The notes beneath the pieces were generated by a model. That model was not told the origin of the DNA and ran no database searches. It was given only the letters and a program-made list of their open reading frames with translations. Both the position numbers and the translations under genes were made by a program. A stretch of 64,000 nt of DNA from Diadema setosum (lineage: Eukaryota > Echinodermata > Echinoidea > Diadematoida > Diadematidae): positions 29,330,385-29,394,384 of the forward strand of contig CM067075.1 in NCBI GenBank assembly GCA_033980235.1, in the 5' to 3' direction. This document shows, one piece after another, positions 59,187 to 64,000 of this stretch. Position 1 is the stretch's first letter. Each line of letters begins with the position of its first letter.

Positions 59187-59415
59187 TGGCATAGTGGATA
59201 AGATTCCCGACAGTTCGATTCCCGCCCAGTGCTTACGTCCTTTATGGACAAGGTGTTTTTACCCACAATGTCCCTCTCGACCCAGGTGTATAAATGGGTA
59301 CCTGGCAACGCTATAGTGTAATGATAGTGGCAGGGCCTTCTTGTAGAACAGTGGCAACACTGAAGAGGCTGCTGATACCCTGGGTTAAGGAAGACATTAT
59401 TATTATTATCATCCA
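59187..59415 (+). mobile_element. tRNA-derived SINE
   Basis: A GGCATAGTGG A-box-like sequence and GTTCGATTCC B box lie about 26 bp apart, followed by a tRNA-unrelated body (GTGTTTTTACCCACAATGTC, GTATAAATGGGTACCTGGCA) and an (ATT)n tail at 59397-59410. Pol III promoter layout and the simple-repeat tail are typical of a SINE; family name not known to me. Confidence 0.65.
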
Positions 59416-59512
59416 ATATATCACGGTTTCCCGCTGATGGAGGAAGATTCTTGAGTCAGAACTGCATTTGGGCATCTCGTCAGCAGCTGCAGCACAACCA
59501 ACTCGCATCATC

Positions 59513-59738
59513 ATGTCTGGACGCGGTAAAGAAGGCAAAGGCCTGAGCAAGCTAAGGGAGGAGCAAAGCGTCATCGCAAGGTTCTTCACGATAACATCCA
59601 ATGCCTCATCAAACCAGCCATTCGTCGTCTGAAAGGAATGGGCGGCGTGAAGCGATTCTCGGGCCTCATCTACAAAGAAACTCGTGGAGTCCTGACAGTC
59701 TTCCTTGAGAAGGTGATCCGCGATGAAGTGACATATTT
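59513..59738 (+). pseudogene. Histone H4 pseudogene
   Basis: The start reads [14 protein letters not shown], and further on, in other frames, [20 protein letters not shown] and [20 protein letters not shown]. These are unmistakable H4 blocks. At least two frameshifts, changes at conserved positions and loss of the C-terminal third (after VTY) show it is dead. There is no intron, as in canonical H4 genes. The 5' flank (AGCAGCTGCAGCACAACC) may be old histone UTR. Confidence 0.9.
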
Positions 59739-59739
59739 A

Positions 59740-62107
59740 CTATTCGAGGGTCACTCAACTTTGTTATCACTAAGATTGGATATATTTCGATCACAGAACT
59801 TTGATACAAAGATACTTTCTCAAACTCATGACGAAGTGCAAACCACACAACATAAAGACCAAACATCTCCAAGCACGCCAAGTGCGTAGTAAATTTTTCA
59901 AGATGAGTTCCACAAAAATGGAAGAAAAGAGGGGCAGTCCACCGTTCGGAGGTATTGCTATTCTTACATCAAGTGATATACTTGAACTCGTCATGGTTAT
60001 TCAAATCATGTCACAAAGGGAAGTGTAGCCGCCTAAAATAATGACCAGCCTTGTACTCCGTTCTGTGTTCAGTGGTGGACATTATCTAAACCAAGCATGA
60101 ATATCAGTTAACTTTATTTGGAAACCAAAAACATTATTAGTATAATATTATATGGTACTCATGAATTAGACTCTCTTTTTTCGGTCGAGTAAGAGTGTAA
60201 TGCATTTATCAGTTTATTACATATTATGTTACTCTTTTTTTTTAACAAAAGGGAATGGGGCCTGGAACCCCCCTCATAGGGTTTGAGGAAGAATTCAATT
60301 ATTTGCTGGGAAAACACCTTACACTTCCACAATTGAACTAGATAATCTATATAAACCAGAAACTAAGTAATAAGATAAAATCGTGCTCGAGATTTTGTAG
60401 CAATTTGTGACAAATGTGCTTCTGTAAGAGAAAACCTTCTGGGCTTGACGATTTTTCCCAAACAAACCTACCTGGATGCTATTTAAAAACTAAAGATTTT
60501 GGATGTGTTATATGTATTCTTAGATAATTTCAACTGAACGGTAACTCACACTATATACTGTCATCACTTTAGATTTGTGGACAAGATAACTTACAAGAAA
60601 TACTAAAGTAATATCATACCTTTCTTTTTTTTTCACTGTGTTAATATTTTTTGTTCTCAATTTTGTCTTAGGAAGCACGCCTTCATGTGATGATCAGATC
60701 ATGAGGATTTTTTTTTTTTCGTTTTGATACTATTGAACATAACCTTCTTAACATGAGTGCCAAAATCTGCAGTATATGACAGCAAACTGTGGAAATTGTG
60801 CACGATAGCGGAATGAAAACTGTTCTATCGGTGAGCTTCTGAGGTGCATGACGTACATGGGGGTCATGGGGTTAACTTCAATCCCCATGAGATGAAGGAG
60901 GGGTCTAAGATTTGAACCCCATCATTTTCTAATTGGCAGGTCTCTTCTGACCCAGAAACAGCCAATACAATATAATTTATAAGTATATAAATGTATAAAT
61001 ACAGATATCATGCACCCTACGGGGTCACAATATCGCATTAACAGAGTGTCTCACGCCACAGAATTCACACTTTGTTTTTAAACATTTTTTTGTTTGTTTG
61101 TTTAATAGATACTTTATTTTCTGCAAATCAACAAATCAATCAGCAAATCAATATACATAAGGCACATGATCATGAACATGTGGGAAATGTACAAAATAGA
61201 TTCGAAACAGAGTCGTTTGACTTGCGTAAACAAAGATATAAAAGGTAATTAATGATACAATATACAGTATGCATGTCTATGCAGTGGGGATTACAACAAT
61301 TATAATTATGGAGCGATAATGCAGAGGGCCGCCATTGTAAGCATAGCTTGAAAAGATGGCCGGCCAGAAACATTTTACATGGCCGGCCAGAAACATTTTA
61401 CATGGCCGGCCAGTAAACATTTTACTGACCCTTAGCCTCTTGTCTTAATCTGTTCTTAGTTCTTGAACTTTCTTAGCCCCGCCCCTTCATTTTTTTGTTT
61501 ATGCTTGTTTGGCAGACTTTCAAAATCAGCAGCCTGATCTTCGCCAATTATTTGAGAACAATAAAAGAAAGAAAAAAAGTGGGGTACTTCCTGTGTGTGT
61601 GTCAAACCCACTGCGGGCGGCACTGCATTGATCCCGGGATGAATCAACACACATTCCATATCGACGATGCACAATAGGAGAGCAAACCCAAAGAGCCATG
61701 GGTGATCTAGCCCAGCGAAACTTTACCTCTGCGGAATAAAAGAACAAACTTATTTTTTCTTTGGATTGCATTCAAGCAGCAAATCATGAAAAAGAAAAAT
61801 GACAGGATACGCAGAAATAGAGAGGGAGAGAGAAAAAAAGGAGGTATAGAGTTAAAGAGAGCTTGAAAGAGAGAGAGAGAGAGAGAAGAGAGACTCGCAA
61901 ACACACAAATATGCAAAGAGGGTAAAAGAGGCGGAGGAGGTTTTTATTATCCAAGCTTAACCATGCCGAACATCACACACTGCCATGGGTATACATTGAA
62001 CCAACTTCGCTTCGCTCTTTCTTTTTGATGAGTGAATACGAAGTGCTTCTCCCGGGGGGTAGTAGAACCTGCGGTGTAACTGGTTGTGTCTTCTACAAGC
62101 GCCAAAT
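59740..62107. other. Gene-free stretch
   Basis: No coding sequence supported. It contains an FseI-type 23-bp repeat at 61357-61428 and a GA-rich tract at 61800-61900. Confidence 0.6.
61357..61428. repeat. 23-bp tandem repeat with GGCCGGCC
   Basis: Three units of ATGGCCGGCCAGAAACATTT plus TAC, the third changed to AGTAAAC. Each has the 8-bp palindrome GGCCGGCC, rare in this AT-rich DNA. Confidence 0.85.
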
Positions 62108-62195
62108 ATGGCGTGGAGTGAAAATCCGTGGAGTCGGATCCTAATCCTTGGATTAATGGTTTACACCAACATCGCAACGGTCAATTTGCTGGAAG
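62108..62195 (+). CDS. First coding exon, signal peptide of a further secreted protein
   Basis: ATG at 62108 opens MAWSENPWSRILILGLMVYT then NIATVNLLE and reaches a consensus donor (CTGGAAG then GTAAGT) in phase 1. A charged/polar N region, hydrophobic ILILGLMV core and small polar residues fit a cleavable signal peptide. The phase-1 exit and orientation are the same as in the plus gene 6 kb upstream, so it could be another cluster member, but no domain exon follows before the window ends. The next exon must lie beyond 64000 or was not recognised. Confidence 0.6.
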
Positions 62196-64000
62196 GTAAG
62201 TGGTGTAGCAGGAAACTCTCCGAGTATTAATTAACAGAAGGCCACTCTTCGGATGAGCTTGCTCGGAGGAGTCGGGCGGCTGTGTGTGCATACAGCCCCG
62301 CCCGGAATAACGTTAGACCATTTACATGAGTACAGCGGTTCTGCTTGATAATCCAGAATAGGGCATTTGGTCTTCACAGCGTTACGTAACACATACTATA
62401 GGGGAAAATCTTAAGGTCATACCAGGTGACTTATAGGTAAATCCACCATTTGCACAAGTTTCACTGCACATTATGCTTTACTTTTTTTTTTTAAGGCGAC
62501 ACAATCCTAATGTAATTGCTAAAATATAGTAAAGCAATTTCTATTCGCGCACCCCCCGTGCCTTTACCATTGTCTACGGCCCATCGTTTGTAAGTATGGA
62601 TAGCGAAAAGTAATTACCATCACAAAGACATATCTTCCTTGGAAAGTGGCTGGTGATTATGCAATGAGACACGAGTCAATTGTCTTCGCATCTGAGCGGC
62701 AGATCCAGTTTGACACATACTTCAAATATTTTTGAGTGGCGGCTTCGAGCATGGGATCAAGCGAATAAGACTGTTGTGACTCCATTTCTCGAACCTCCTT
62801 GCTCTTACTGTAGAGAAGGTTAACCTTCTAATAAATTTATTCCTGTAAAAATATCAAGGCGCCGGGTGAAACAGCTATTTAAATAACAAGTTGATTAATT
62901 TCAGCTCTTCACATAATATTACCCCTGTCATTTCTACTTGACACCGAGTTCAAGAAAACAAAACAGTACACACTTTTATGGAGAGTTATGAAGTGGTTAC
63001 ATCACCTCTTTATCTCATCTACATTATGCAGTTGCGACTACCAGACGGTGAAATTACGCGAAACTCCTTACGCGAAACCCCTCAAAATTATATGGAAATC
63101 TTGGCTGCAGCAATTATGCTTCATCACTGAGTCGAAAGAGTTCCAAATCTTTTACCAAGTCTTTCATTTAAAACAAACTCGTTGTCATCATCATCTGGCC
63201 TGATTCTCGTTACTATAGTTTTCACCATCACTTGATGAGCAGGAAATGATTCGAACATCAGTCCTGAACAAAAAGAGTGCTGACAAAGTAAATACGTATT
63301 GTTATAAGTCATATGGATCGGAAACATTGATAATCTTCTGTATCATCCGAGCGTCCCGATTTCTAAGAAAGAGAATATATCGTGTCAAGTCGTCACACAG
63401 CAGCAGCTGATGGCAATGGAATATTCTAGATACTCTTCGAAATTGCACAAGGGATGTGAGGTCGCGTCCTTGCCTGCTTCGTGTGCCAAACAGTATCATT
63501 CATTTATGTAAAAAAAAAAAAGAAGCTCAGAACCAATGACAATTTGCGAAAGACAAGCTCTGAAAGAAGACAATAAGGTTCGTTTGGCGGACACATTAGA
63601 AAGATTTCTATTTTTGTTGAATTGCTTTCAACTTCCGTGTTGCTGCTTTTTTTTTTCCCAGTCGTCTGTAATGTGAATGAGACGTGAATCAGTTGTTGTA
63701 TTACTACGTATAGAGTAGGTGAAATATCCGTCACAGAGGCCTCAAACTACTGGTATTCAACGCTATTTGTTTAGAGCGTCCTTGACCTAACCCTGCATTT
63801 TTCGTCACAATTGACTTTGGTTTCCTGATACAACTGAAAGCGACATGATTACCCCTATAAAGCCGGGGGGGGGGGGAGGCACGTTGTGACCCCTACCATA
63901 AATCATTTTCATTTGCCACTCCAACGCCCTTAAGTCAATTTCAACAAAATTTAGTGCATTTTCCTATAATTTAATGCTAACATCTTGATATATAATGATA
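62196..64000 (+). other. Probable first intron of the 62108 gene
   Basis: No exon found. AT-rich, with a short A run near 63508 and a G run at 63866-63875. Open frames on both strands carry no recognisable domain. Confidence 0.45.

Noticed and set aside
59785..60030. Open frames downstream of the H4 relic on both strands
   Set aside because: No similarity to histones or other families and they overlap in antisense.

Overview
This is eukaryotic nuclear DNA. Coding sequence is short exons with GT/AG borders separated by long introns, and the rest is AT-rich sequence packed with microsatellites, non-LTR retrotransposon fragments and fold-back (MITE-like) elements. The protein families seen (calcium-binding EGF, sea-urchin-egg-lectin/rhamnose-binding lectin, farnesoic-acid-O-methyltransferase-like domain, discoidin-like segment), a histone H4 pseudogene and a tRNA-derived SINE point to a marine deuterostome. 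An echinoderm is my best guess; amphioxus or a hemichordate cannot be excluded. No tRNA, rRNA or CRISPR array was seen.

Layout. 253-1219 (+): last two coding exons of an unidentified gene that starts left of the window, followed by a probable 3' UTR. 1220-28200: essentially gene-free, with simple repeats, fold-back elements and an L1/Tx1-like LINE fragment (18213-19168, minus). 28215-38169 (-): a six-exon gene for a predicted secreted protein of about 351 residues (signal peptide, a short unnamed Cys domain, one EGF, one SUEL-type lectin domain, one FAMeT-like domain over two exons). A 5'-truncated Jockey/CR1-like LINE (31258-32945, plus) and an orphan discoidin-like exon (plus) sit in its third intron. 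38170-44050: shared upstream region with a tandem pair of 0.8-kb fold-back elements. 44051-56234 (+): an eight-exon paralogue of about 416 residues with the same order but three EGF domains. 59187-59415: SINE. 59513-59738: decayed histone H4. 62108-62195 (+): first coding exon (signal peptide) of another secreted protein that runs off the window.

The main result is the head-to-head paralogous pair. I built both models by hand from conserved domains and splice sites. Every internal intron is phase 1, both coding sums are divisible by three (1056 and 1251 nt), and both first coding exons have an acceptor just before the ATG, implying a 5' UTR exon. The pair differs where function should lie: the minus copy keeps a YG and an FGDPC motif in its lectin domain, while the plus copy has lost both but has gained EGF domains and glycosylation sequons. 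They look like secreted, multidomain, possibly glycan-binding proteins; a role in recognition or immunity is only inference.

The second theme is unusual repeats: six elements that start TTAAAGG and end CCTTTAA or close to it, a 2.5-kb giant fold-back with about 160-bp subrepeats in both arms (46197-48674), and many smaller hairpins, several lying within 100 bp of exons of the plus gene.
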